This document shows, piece after piece, positions 27,374-35,046 of a stretch of DNA of 64,000 nucleotides. The DNA is from Mucinivorans hirudinis (GTDB lineage Bacteria; Bacteroidota; Bacteroidia; Bacteroidales; Rikenellaceae). The number at the start of each line of letters is the position of its first letter. Within the stretch, counting starts at the first letter, position 1. The translations under genes and the position numbers were made by a program. A model generated the notes under the pieces. It saw only the letters and a list, made by a program, of their open reading frames with translations, was not told the DNA's origin and did not search any database. Where the stretch lies: positions 372,001 to 436,000 of the forward strand of contig HG934468.1 of the NCBI GenBank assembly GCA_000723505.1. Reading direction: 5' to 3'.

Positions 27374-27446
27374 GCTATTTTCTTAAATCTTAATACAAAG
27401 ATAATCAATCATTACGAATTACCTTGCAAAAGATTGAAAAACCACA

Positions 27447-27725
27447 TCACACTAGTTCGGCAATGAACCTTCGTACATCCGAAGCACGGTACAGACATTT
27501 GCCGTTATCGGCACTGATATAGGGCAGCTTGCCATTTGAGCGAAGCCGTTGCAAGGTGCGTTCTGAAAGTTTGGTGATCATCATCAAGTCCTGATTGTCG
27601 AGTAGCTCTTCGCCATCGAGACAGTTGCGAGTATTAGCCATACGCTCCAAACGTTTTTCTATCATATCAAAACGGTCTTGTATCCGCTCCATCCAAGCTA
27701 TGAAATTTTCTCTATCTATATTCAT
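27447..27725 (-). CDS. MerR/excisionase-like HTH protein
   Basis: This 92-residue protein has an N-terminal helix containing WMERIQDRFDMIEKRLERMA. A winged-helix DNA-binding domain follows: LLDNQDLMMITKLSERTLQR, then LRSNGKLPYISADNGKCLYR. This is the HTH_17-type fold common in Bacteroidales mobile elements, where such proteins regulate or assist excision. It starts 4 nt after the stop of the primase-helicase gene. A second, diverged copy lies at 29717-30076, so the pair flanks the primase gene. Confidence 0.8.
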   Translation of the reverse strand: MNIDRENFIAWMERIQDRFDMIEKRLERMANTRNCLDGEELLDNQDLMMITKLSERTLQRLRSNGKLPYISADNGKCLYRASDVRRFIAELV

Positions 27726-27729
27726 AATC

Positions 27730-29754
27730 TTATTCGTTTATGTGACCAATGATGAAATAACTCTGGTTCGAAGGGTCTTTGATGATAATATCCTTCTCTC
27801 GCATAAACCGCACGTAGCTTTTGGCGGTACGCTCCTTGACATCCAATAGCGCCTGTATCTGGTCGCACAGGTCTATGTAGGTAATGTGCTTTTGCCTTGA
27901 GAAAATATCGTGAGCTACACGCACCAACTCAGTCTCTTTGCGTTTCTCCTTCTCTTCACGGGGCTTTTCTCCACGATAGCAGTGCATTCCTAATGCTTTG
28001 TCCCACGCAAATTGCATCAATGGAACATCCAATGGACTGCCGTCACGCACTTTGAGTGCCTTGACCACCGAAACGGTCGGGTCGTCGTCTTTCTCAATCG
28101 AGAGAATCGTTGCCGCCTTGCGTTGCAACTCCGAGCCGATATGCCCACGGAGCTTCATTCCGTTTGGGATAAAATGCAGCACACAGATAATGCAGGTTTT
28201 GTAGATACCTGCCAGACGGTAGAGGTTGTCGATGATGGCGATACTCTCCACCTCGTCGTTGGCACTGCGAATCAGATCGGCAATGCCGTCAATTACCACC
28301 AGATGGATGCCGCCGTATTGGTGGTAATACATATCCATACTCTGCTCAATGGACTGTAACCGCTCTTTGCGGGACATAGCCGTCAGGTAGAACGCATTGA
28401 AGTGTTTGGGCATATTGGGATAGAGCTTCGAGCGTTTGAGCAGGCTACCTGCGTTTTTGTAGAGTTGCACTTCGGACTGCTCCGTATCGTAGAGCAAGAC
28501 AGCCTTTTTACAGACATTCTCACTCACCGATACACCCAGCGTATCGACCTGCGTACCTTGCTCTGCTAACGCTCCGGCAATCATAGCCGCAACGTAGTTG
28601 CTTTTACCTGTTCCCTCACCTCCGGTAACGCACAGCAAATTGCCCTGTGTGCCGAGCGGAACATCATTTACCGAGATCACCTCCTGAGCCTTTTCGGGAG
28701 GATTAGCAAAATCTATCTGACACGATTTTAGCATAACCATAGTATCATTGTATAGTGTTTCAAGTAGTTCGAGAAATAGTTTGGTGAAGTTCTCACGAGT
28801 GTTGCCCATACGGAAGTAGTCGGAAATATCTTTCTCCGCTTTGTTGCCCAGAAGCGGCAGCACCAAACGTTTGACTCCGTAGTCAATAAATTGTTTTTGA
28901 TGTTTTAGTGAACTCTCCAAGCCTGCTTTGTCGGCATCATATAGCAAAACGATGTGTTTGAAGCGGTAGGAGAGCTTGTGAATAATATCTTTGGGGATAT
29001 TTGACGTTTCACTGTTGAAGCATATCGCACAGAATCCGTGAGCCGCAAGTGACATCACATCTTTTTCGCCACCCGTGATATAAATCGTATCACCTTTGGC
29101 GGGCAATTGCTCCAGACCAAAGCAGTAGTTATCACCCAAATCACCACCATACAGAAATCGTAGCTCCGACATCGGACGGTAGATTTTTATATATCGTCTG
29201 CCTGCATAGCCAAATATTGGTTCTTCGGCTGATGATTGTATGGCGTAGGGCTTACCCTCCTTGTTTTCACTCTTAAACTCCTTGACCGACACAACCCGAT
29301 AACGATTCAGTACCTCGGTGGAAATGCCGTATCGGAGCCAGTAATCCAACTCCCGAATGGTAAACGGCTGCTCTACTACACTGTAATTTCTTGCGGTTTT
29401 CTGCTCCATCGGTTTACGAACAGGTTGCACTGTTATCACAGGGATTGAGATGTTGAGCGACATATCCCGAACGATAATCTCCATAATCTGAACGAATTCG
29501 TCGCTGCGAGTACAGTCCAAACCGTTGAGCATCCCCACCAGAAAGAAACAGTCACCCGAATATTCATCGTTGCCGAAATCTTTCATTCGGTAGCTATTGC
29601 CACGACGGTCGAAATAGATATTACACGAGGCTTTGGTGTCCTCATAGAGCGGATTGTGAAAGTTCCGCCCCACACGCCAATCTCCTTTGATGTAGTGGCG
29701 AAAAACGTCCAGACCGTTATTCGTCCGCTCCAGAATCGAAGATTTTTTCAACAT
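27730..29754 (-). CDS. Mobile-element primase/helicase (Toprim plus RecA-like ATPase)
   Basis: This 674-residue protein lacks a clear zinc finger but has a CHC2-like N-terminal region (YFDRRGNSYRMKDFG). The Toprim motifs are ITGGEKDVMSLAAHG (about residue 228) and IVLLYDADKAGLESS (about residue 270). The RecA-like ATPase has Walker A GGEGTGKSNYVA (about residue 385), then IHLVVIDGIADLI (about residue 480). The C-terminus looks like a winged helix (VKERTAKSYVRFM). It could prime and unwind the circular intermediate after excision or transfer. It overlaps the upstream HTH gene by 38 bp. Confidence 0.82.
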   Translation of the reverse strand: MLKKSSILERTNNGLDVFRHYIKGDWRVGRNFHNPLYEDTKASCNIYFDRRGNSYRMKDFGNDEYSGDCFFLVGMLNGLDCTRSDEFVQIMEIIVRDMSLNISIPVITVQPVRKPMEQKTARNYSVVEQPFTIRELDYWLRYGISTEVLNRYRVVSVKEFKSENKEGKPYAIQSSAEEPIFGYAGRRYIKIYRPMSELRFLYGGDLGDNYCFGLEQLPAKGDTIYITGGEKDVMSLAAHGFCAICFNSETSNIPKDIIHKLSYRFKHIVLLYDADKAGLESSLKHQKQFIDYGVKRLVLPLLGNKAEKDISDYFRMGNTRENFTKLFLELLETLYNDTMVMLKSCQIDFANPPEKAQEVISVNDVPLGTQGNLLCVTGGEGTGKSNYVAAMIAGALAEQGTQVDTLGVSVSENVCKKAVLLYDTEQSEVQLYKNAGSLLKRSKLYPNMPKHFNAFYLTAMSRKERLQSIEQSMDMYYHQYGGIHLVVIDGIADLIRSANDEVESIAIIDNLYRLAGIYKTCIICVLHFIPNGMKLRGHIGSELQRKAATILSIEKDDDPTVSVVKALKVRDGSPLDVPLMQFAWDKALGMHCYRGEKPREEKEKRKETELVRVAHDIFSRQKHITYIDLCDQIQALLDVKERTAKSYVRFMREKDIIIKDPSNQSYFIIGHINE

Positions 29755-30076
29755 GGCGTTTGCGGTTAGTGATTAATACTGATAACTGCTCTTTGTCGCA
29801 CTTGATGACACGCTCCTGCATCAGACGCTTTATCTCTTTTATCTGATAATAATAGCGTCCACGTTGTGCGGAAAAGGTGATAAGGCGTTCGGAGCGAAGC
29901 CTCTGGAGAGTGCGTTTGCTGATATTGAGGTACGTGCGAACCTCATATCCGTCGACCCACTCCTCGTCAATATTTATTTGTGTCTTCTGTTCGATTGAAC
30001 TCACAAAGCGAGCAATCATATTGACCTTTGCAATCAACTCTTTGAACAACTTTGATTCTACTGTTATTACATCCAT
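29717..30076 (-). CDS. HTH (excisionase-like) protein upstream of the primase
   Basis: This 119-residue protein has N-terminal FKELIAKVNMIARFVSSIEQ, then a MerR-like winged helix (WVDGYEVRTYLNISKRTLQR, then LRSERLITFSAQRGRYYYQI) and a basic tail. It resembles the 27447 gene in layout and helix sequence (ISKRTLQRLRS against LSERTLQRLRS), suggesting duplication. It overlaps the primase gene by 38 bp, so the two are coupled. It probably controls replication or excision of the ICE. Confidence 0.8.
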   Translation of the reverse strand: MDVITVESKLFKELIAKVNMIARFVSSIEQKTQINIDEEWVDGYEVRTYLNISKRTLQRLRSERLITFSAQRGRYYYQIKEIKRLMQERVIKCDKEQLSVLITNRKRHVEKIFDSGADE

Positions 30077-30168
30077 TGTGCACTAATTAAATTGTTTATG
30101 GTGCAAAGGTGTAGAGTTCAAATAGGTAAAAATGACAACCTTATAGCAAGGTGGTAGAAATTTATTTT

Positions 30169-30229
30169 GGTGATTTTTTCAGCGATATTGAGATGATTTG
30201 ACGGTGATTTTGGAGTGATTTTACGGTGG
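30169..30229 (+). repeat. GGTGATTTT repeats upstream of the HTH-primase operon
   Basis: GGTGATTTT occurs at 30169 and 30203, and AGTGATTTT at 30214, with related GATGATTTG near 30192. The last copies are 11 bp apart. The interval 30077-30262 has no gene. Repeats in this place may be operators or replication iterons for the primase module. Confidence 0.4.
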
Positions 30230-30262
30230 CAAGCATCACCTACGAATCACCAAGCCCCAAAA

Positions 30263-30302
30263 ACAGAAAGTACCAAGCTGTTGCCAACTTGATACTTTCT
30301 GT
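30263..30302 (-). terminator. Terminator after rteC
   Basis: ACAGAAAGTA-C-CAAG and CTTG-A-TACTTTCTGT form a 14-bp stem with one internal mismatch and a 10-nt loop. On the minus strand it follows the RteC stop (30322) and runs into TTTTTGG. Confidence 0.7.
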
Positions 30303-30321
30303 CGTATAAACATCTGTTCTT

Positions 30322-31179
30322 CTATATTGTATCGTCTTCGTCCATTCGCTTAATCAATGACTGAATCATAGCATTCAAATAGATTGTACGCTCCTTCTTT
30401 CTGTCTTTGATGGTTATATAGGCACGGTAATAATCGCCTAAATCTATGTTGAAAACAGCTCCCAGAAAATCCATAATCTCCTTAATCTCAATGCGTCCAT
30501 TATTGATATCTCCAGACAAAGCCAACGCATATCCTAACTCAATCAAGGCGACTTTCTTGCCGGTAAATTTGACAGGTGTTTTCGAGTATCTGGCTCTTGT
30601 TTCCTCCATATCTTTCTCCTTGTCAATATTTTGCAAGCGTTTATTTAGATAGATGCGAAGCATCTCGTTGGAGAGAATCTTCGCCGCCTTAAAATCATAT
30701 CCTGTCGAAAAATTAGGGTCTCTGTCAAATTGGGAACTTCCGCTATTTAAACGAATATTCTCATTTCCTCTGATAAAATAGTGTTCATCAAAAGTATTGG
30801 ACTTAGAACGATAATATTGATAAAAATCCAAATTACGGTCAAAGAAAAATGTCAGACTATCAAGCTCCTGATGAAGATATTCATTCATCACCTTATTACT
30901 GCCGTTTGGAATTTTAGATTCAATCTGATAGACCTTGTTGAAAAACAACAATCGAGCTAATATTTCAGGTTTTTGGATTTTGAAAAATGTTATCTCCTCG
31001 TCCTTACTTGCAAATTCGTAGGTTAATAGTTTTTCTCGTAAATCACTCAGAGCTTTTTTAAGTTTCACAATCATATTGAGAGAGTTATCAATAATATCAC
31101 AGTCATAGAAATCGAAAAGTTTTATCTCCGAATCTATCTCCTTTAATATATTATCAAAGTATTCTCTCATAAATTTCAT
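30322..31179 (-). CDS. rteC: RteC family regulator
   Basis: This 285-residue, mostly helical protein has the RteC pattern. The N-terminal half contains KPEILARLLFFNKVYQIESK and FYQYYRSKSNTFDEHYFIRG. The C-terminal half has FTGKKVALIELGYALALSGD and a winged-helix-like end (YYRAYITIKDRKKERTIYLN). In CTnDOT, RteC activates the excision operon in response to tetracycline via RteA/RteB. No tetQ, rteA or rteB is visible here, so the inducing signal must differ. It ends 1 nt from the SDR gene stop region and has its own terminator. Confidence 0.88.
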   Translation of the reverse strand: MKFMREYFDNILKEIDSEIKLFDFYDCDIIDNSLNMIVKLKKALSDLREKLLTYEFASKDEEITFFKIQKPEILARLLFFNKVYQIESKIPNGSNKVMNEYLHQELDSLTFFFDRNLDFYQYYRSKSNTFDEHYFIRGNENIRLNSGSSQFDRDPNFSTGYDFKAAKILSNEMLRIYLNKRLQNIDKEKDMEETRARYSKTPVKFTGKKVALIELGYALALSGDINNGRIEIKEIMDFLGAVFNIDLGDYYRAYITIKDRKKERTIYLNAMIQSLIKRMDEDDTI

Positions 31180-31989
31180 CTATTTTAGCTTACTCATTGA
31201 GTAAATCATTTTTCGGAAGATACAAAGTGGCAAGAGTGCCCGTAAACTCAATACCATTTTGGTCATAAAATCAGATGTGTACCTTAATTTGGAACTACTA
31301 TCATTTACCGCTTTAAAAACTGTTTTTGCATCCAATGCTGGGTCATAACCATTCTCATAATTATTTATCAAATACTGATGCCACCGTTTGAAATTGTCTC
31401 TATACGCTAATGGATATTTTTCTACCACAGGATTTAAGACTGATTGATATAGGTTCGTGCGAACCATACCCGGCTCAATAACCTTAACCTTTATATTCAG
31501 GTTCCGCAGTTCGTAGTAAAGACTTTCGCTCAACCCCTCAATAGCCCATTTGGATGTGTGATAAACAGATTGATACGGGAATGTTACTCTGCCTGCCACA
31601 GACGCTATATTGGCAATAACTCCTGTTCCTCGTTCTCTAAAATGGAGTAATATTGCCTGTGTCATATAAAGAACACCGTTAATGTTGGTTTGAATGAGGT
31701 TATCCAAATCTTCTTTGGATATACATTCAAGCGGTGAAGTTGCATAGACTCCGGCATTATTGACAATAGCGTCTATTTGTCCAAAATCGTTAATAACTTG
31801 TGTGATGCAGTTATCAATGGACTGTTTGCTCCTTACATCAAGCGGGTAGATTTTAATGTTGCCTACAAATGGTTCTGTGGTTGCCGGATCTTTCACCGTA
31901 GCGGCGACATTCCAACCTTTTTGACTAAACAAGACGGCAGTCGAACGACCAATACCTTGGGATGCTCCTGTAATTAAGACTGTTTTCAT
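31180..31989 (-). CDS. Short-chain dehydrogenase/reductase
   Basis: The start at 31989 (MKTVLITGASQGIGRS) is chosen over an upstream in-frame ATG because the Rossmann strand begins there. It gives 269 residues. The cofactor motif is TGASQGIG; NNAG occurs in DAIVNNAGVYA, and the catalytic pair is in YHTSKWAIE. The substrate is unknown; the Arg-poor loop does not settle NAD or NADP. A TACCTTTG promoter box sits 12 bp upstream, and a CTAACA-AA-TGTTAG palindrome further up suggests control by the adjacent Crp-type regulator. Confidence 0.88.
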   Translation of the reverse strand: MKTVLITGASQGIGRSTAVLFSQKGWNVAATVKDPATTEPFVGNIKIYPLDVRSKQSIDNCITQVINDFGQIDAIVNNAGVYATSPLECISKEDLDNLIQTNINGVLYMTQAILLHFRERGTGVIANIASVAGRVTFPYQSVYHTSKWAIEGLSESLYYELRNLNIKVKVIEPGMVRTNLYQSVLNPVVEKYPLAYRDNFKRWHQYLINNYENGYDPALDAKTVFKAVNDSSSKLRYTSDFMTKMVLSLRALLPLCIFRKMIYSMSKLK

Positions 31990-32000
31990 TTTTTTAGTTG

Positions 32001-32045
32001 CAAAGGTAGGGCTACACTGAGGTTCAAGCACCTAACAAATGTTAG
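32001..32045 (-). promoter_or_regulatory. SDR promoter with palindromic operator
   Basis: The minus strand has TACCTTTG (32001-32008), a full -7 match, 12 bp before the SDR start. The palindrome CTAACA-AA-TGTTAG (32032-32045) covers the -33 region and overlaps the stop codon of the Crp-type regulator. It is a likely binding site for that dimeric regulator. Confidence 0.5.
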
Positions 32046-32647
32046 TAAATCTGTTTACGAATGCGACTTAACGATTCAGGTTTAATCCCAATAAACGAAG
32101 CTATCTGCTTTACGGGAATATTCTGTATGACTTCGGGCTGGGTACTAAGTAACTTCATATAACGCTCTTGTGCAGTGAGAGAAATTTGCTCAATAATCCG
32201 TTCTTCTTTTTCAATCAAGAAGCTCTCCATTAGTTTTCTTCCGAATACCTGCCATTTTTCACCGGATGAATACAGTCTCTCCAAATCAGACTTTGAGACT
32301 GAGAAGAGTTCACATTCAGTTATTGTCTCCAATACCTCTTTTGATTTTTCCTCTAAGAAAAAGCTATTCAGAGAGGTGGCAAAGTTATTGGGTGTGTATA
32401 GATGAATGATTAGTTCTTCGCTTGTGTCTAATAGCTTATAATATTTCATATAGCCAGAAATGACAAAAAAGGCTTTGTTCGCAATTTTTCCGACCTCAAT
32501 AATTGATGAATCTTTTAGAATAAGTTCATATTGAAAGACTGATTTTATCAGGTCTATATCATCAGTATCAAGTTCAATGTAGCGAGATACTTTATTTATT
32601 AACTGCATATAATACAGTTCCATCTTATTAGCTAATATTTTATCCAT
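32042..32647 (-). CDS. Crp/Fnr-type transcription regulator
   Basis: This 201-residue protein has a cyclic-nucleotide-binding-like beta-roll (IIEVGKIANKAFFVISGYMK, ELIIHLYTPNNFATSL) and a C-terminal HTH (IPVKQIASFIGIKPESLSRI). It lacks the canonical phosphate-binding RAE motif, so it probably senses something other than cAMP. This is typical of Bacteroidetes members that control an adjacent reductase. It overlaps the DUF2867 gene by 8 bp and lies upstream of the SDR gene, and the palindrome at 32032 is a candidate target. Confidence 0.87.
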   Translation of the reverse strand: MDKILANKMELYYMQLINKVSRYIELDTDDIDLIKSVFQYELILKDSSIIEVGKIANKAFFVISGYMKYYKLLDTSEELIIHLYTPNNFATSLNSFFLEEKSKEVLETITECELFSVSKSDLERLYSSGEKWQVFGRKLMESFLIEKEERIIEQISLTAQERYMKLLSTQPEVIQNIPVKQIASFIGIKPESLSRIRKQIY

Positions 32648-33122
32648 TTGAATGTTCTTTGTTTATCTCAATTTTATTCTTAATCCCTTTTAGCATCGAC
32701 TTGATAATTATCCCGTGAAATGGTTGGATAACAAAGAAATACAATCGTCCGAACCAGTTGTTATATTTCACAACGGTGGTAATCCGAAGCTCTTGTTTAC
32801 CATTTTGATGTTCCCCACACCACATTGAAACATGAAAATCCAAATGCTTATCAGGCATTCCCCATATAATTTCATTCGTATTCTTTTCACACACAGAATC
32901 CGAAAAACGACTTTGGGTATCTAATCCTAACGGTTTGACAATCTTGTTTCTCAATTTCAAGAGCCAATCTATCCAAGCAGGAAATCGGTTGAATGCCATA
33001 TCGAAGAAAGCATCAGGCGTAATACTCTCTTCTGCCATAACCTCTTTAGAGAATGAATCCGAATAGTCGGCAGGGAGATAATTATCAATTAAGCCACCCT
33101 TATATATTTTGGTCTTGCCCAT
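32640..33122 (-). CDS. DUF2867 family protein
   Basis: This 160-residue protein contains ADYSDSFSKEV, FFDMAFNRFPAWIDWLLKLR, LDFHVSMWCGEHQNG and IKSMLKGIKNKIE. The layout matches DUF2867, a fold related to START/SRPBCC-like small-molecule binding proteins. It heads the trio DUF2867, Crp-type regulator, SDR, with an 8-bp overlap to the regulator gene. It may bind or shuttle the SDR substrate, but this is a guess from neighbourhood. Confidence 0.78.
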   Translation of the reverse strand: MGKTKIYKGGLIDNYLPADYSDSFSKEVMAEESITPDAFFDMAFNRFPAWIDWLLKLRNKIVKPLGLDTQSRFSDSVCEKNTNEIIWGMPDKHLDFHVSMWCGEHQNGKQELRITTVVKYNNWFGRLYFFVIQPFHGIIIKSMLKGIKNKIEINKEHSNG

Positions 33123-33161
33123 ATTATCATTTCAATTTGTTTGATAATATAATCTAAAGTA

Positions 33162-34481
33162 TTACATATCGGTGATATCCAAGCACGTAGATTCAATGAC
33201 GTATTTGTATAGTATTTTTGTTTTCAGTACTTCAATCTTTGTTTCGAGCAATTGCGGCTTGAAATTCTTTTTTTGTCGCTTCACTTCGGCTACGAATGCC
33301 TTTTTGTTATCGAGCGTAATGGCAACAATATCTACTTCGTTTTGAGAACCCTTTGGCTCCCACCACGAACCGATAGCCCTGTACTCGAAACTCTCCTGCA
33401 TCTTCTGTTTGAAATAAAGTTCCAACGTCTTACCTGAATAAACCGGGTAGTCATCGTTTATCAGACGAGATAAGCCCTCGTAGTTTCCTAACTCTATAAG
33501 CGTGCGGTTTCGTTCGATGTATCTGAACCAAAAACGCAAAAAGTTATCAGAGACCTCATATCGCACCGTTTGAGAACCATCCTTTGCAAAGAGAGGACGT
33601 TGCTTCTTGATTACCTCGTACACCGTCTCCAATTTACTCAACTGCCCGCCTATGCTCTTTTCGCCCATAAACGCCTCAATCTGAGATTGTGTGTTCATTC
33701 CCGACGAAATAGCATCCAATATCGAGAAGTAGTTGCCGTATTTCTTTCCAAACTCCTGAATCAATAAATTACGCCCTTCGTCGATAAACGGTGAATCGCT
33801 CTGACAGATATATTTTATCATTTTAGGGATGGTCAGGGCTTTGTTATCGACCAGCAATTCCACATACTTCGGCACGCCACCCGTATAGGTATAGAGTGCG
33901 AGAAGCTCGTCATTGGTAAAGTCCTGCTTGTAGTCGCTCATTATCTCCTTCAGCACAGCAGTGGTAAAAGGGGTAAGTTTTATCATCGCATCGGCGCGAC
34001 CAAACAACGGCTCTTTCTTATCCTGAAAGATTTTTGTCATCAACGAATAGATGGAACCGCTTACAATGAAATTCATCTTGGTTGCCGTGCGGTACTGGTC
34101 CCAATAGTTTTGAATATCGCTGTACACCGACTCATTGATGTTGATAAACTCCTGAAATTCATCAATCACCAACGTAAATTTTTGGTTCTTCGCCTGCTCC
34201 AACAAAAAACGGAATACTTCGATAAAAGAGTCCATCTTTGGGACGAAAACAGCTAATTGCCGTTCAATTTCAGAGCAAAAGCCACTGCACAAATCCGCTT
34301 CACTTTTTCTGCTCACGAAAAGATAGACGATTACATCATCTTTCAGTGCGTTTAAGATAAGCGACGTTTTGCCAATTCTTCGACGACCGGTTATCACGGT
34401 CAGTTTGGAGTGGTCGTTGTATGCCATCTCCTTTATACGCTGCAATTCAGCTATCTCAGTGGTGCGATTGTAAAACTTCAT
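33162..34481 (-). CDS. AAA ATPase of the DUF234-linked archaeal type
   Basis: This 439-residue protein has Walker A TGRRRIGKTSLILNAL (about residues 31-46) and Walker B TLVIDEFQEF (about residues 118-127). A winged helix follows near residues 240-290 (GMNTQSQIEAFMGEKSIGGQ). The C-terminal domain has WWEPKGSQNEVDIVAITLDN and AFVAEVKRQ, which resembles a PD-(D/E)XK nuclease core (E..D..ExK). These predicted ATPases are common in Bacteroidales and may have a toxin-like or defence role. A palindrome at 34498-34516 lies directly upstream. Confidence 0.85.
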   Translation of the reverse strand: MKFYNRTTEIAELQRIKEMAYNDHSKLTVITGRRRIGKTSLILNALKDDVIVYLFVSRKSEADLCSGFCSEIERQLAVFVPKMDSFIEVFRFLLEQAKNQKFTLVIDEFQEFININESVYSDIQNYWDQYRTATKMNFIVSGSIYSLMTKIFQDKKEPLFGRADAMIKLTPFTTAVLKEIMSDYKQDFTNDELLALYTYTGGVPKYVELLVDNKALTIPKMIKYICQSDSPFIDEGRNLLIQEFGKKYGNYFSILDAISSGMNTQSQIEAFMGEKSIGGQLSKLETVYEVIKKQRPLFAKDGSQTVRYEVSDNFLRFWFRYIERNRTLIELGNYEGLSRLINDDYPVYSGKTLELYFKQKMQESFEYRAIGSWWEPKGSQNEVDIVAITLDNKKAFVAEVKRQKKNFKPQLLETKIEVLKTKILYKYVIESTCLDITDM

Positions 34482-34497
34482 TAGTCGTATATTTTAT

Positions 34498-34516
34498 AGC
34501 GGTAAATTTTACCGCT
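34498..34516. promoter_or_regulatory. Palindromic operator before the AAA ATPase
   Basis: AGCGGTAAA-T-TTTACCGCT is a perfect 19-bp palindrome 17 bp upstream of the ATG at 34481. A degenerate half-repeat (ACAGCGATAAAATTTACAGC) lies at about 34570. Position and symmetry suggest a repressor site. Confidence 0.5.
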
Positions 34517-34599
34517 GTTGCAAAGATAGTAATAATTCTCTCATCTTGTTCTTTTTTGCTTCACTTTTTTACAGCGATAAAATTTACAGCCGTAAAGTT

Positions 34600-34644
34600 A
34601 GTGCAAGGTGCAAGGCTATATCTATATATAGCTTGCACCTTGCA
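34600..34644. repeat. 45-bp inverted repeat with internal GTGCAAG duplication
   Basis: GTGCAAGGTGCAAG and its complement CTTGCACCTTGCAC flank an AT-rich centre of TATA repeats. It lies near the putative ICE end, in the gene-poor stretch 34482-35046. It might be a terminator for the AAA gene's opposite strand or a recombination-related site. Confidence 0.5.
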
Positions 34645-34732
34645 CCAAGGCAAAAAGATTGATATAGAAAGATTTGGTAAAATGAAATAGAATATGTAAT
34701 TTTGAACCTGAAATAGTTGCGGTCAGCAGAGT

Positions 34733-34747
34733 GCCAAACGAAGCCAA
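34733..34747 (+). repeat. GCCAA 10-bp repeats, locus D (near the ICE end)
   Basis: GCCAA begins at 34733 and 34743, again 10 bp apart (GCCAAACGAA, GCCAAATAGG). Only two units are present. It lies about 100 bp inside the proposed end of the element, making a role in excision or end recognition conceivable. Confidence 0.5.
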
Positions 34748-34832
34748 ATAGGCATATTTTTCACTCATTGCTAATTCATAACAACAGTCTCAAATAGTAG
34801 CTTAAATAGTTGATTCTGAAAAATATAGGGTC

Positions 34833-34935
34833 TGAGGTTCACAATCCTCTCTCTCCGCAAACAACGCCTATAATCAGTGAGTTGTATGGGTTACACCAAA
34901 ATCTACACCAAAAAGTGGATTTTGGTGTTTTCTTT
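34833..34935 (+). other. Putative attachment site: tRNA-3'-end-like sequence plus terminator
   Basis: GAGGTTCACAATCCTC resembles a T-arm and is followed by TCTCTCCGCA, like the acceptor end of a tRNA-Ser. No 5' part of a tRNA is present upstream. A terminator-like hairpin follows: CACCAAAATC and GATTTTGGTG (34896-34925), then a T-rich run. A tRNA 3' end next to the last ICE gene is what an element inserted at a tRNA leaves. The T-loop is one base longer than standard, so the call is tentative. Confidence 0.4.
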
Positions 34936-35046
34936 TTATCGTATTCGACTTTACTGACTCTATATTACTCGCAGAATATTTCTTTGCTTACAGAGATCAG
35001 TTTCTTATCGGCATAAAGACTCAACTCTATATTCTTTTGCCCAATT

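Noticed and set aside
30322-34481. Tyrosine or serine integrase near the ICE end
   Set aside because: I looked for integrase motifs (R...HxxR...Y) in the genes next to the proposed end. RteC, SDR, Crp-type, DUF2867 and AAA proteins account for all of them.
34800-34860. Complete tRNA-Ser gene
   Set aside because: Only a T-arm-like and acceptor-like 3' part is present. No anticodon or D arm is found upstream, and the T-loop has eight bases instead of seven.
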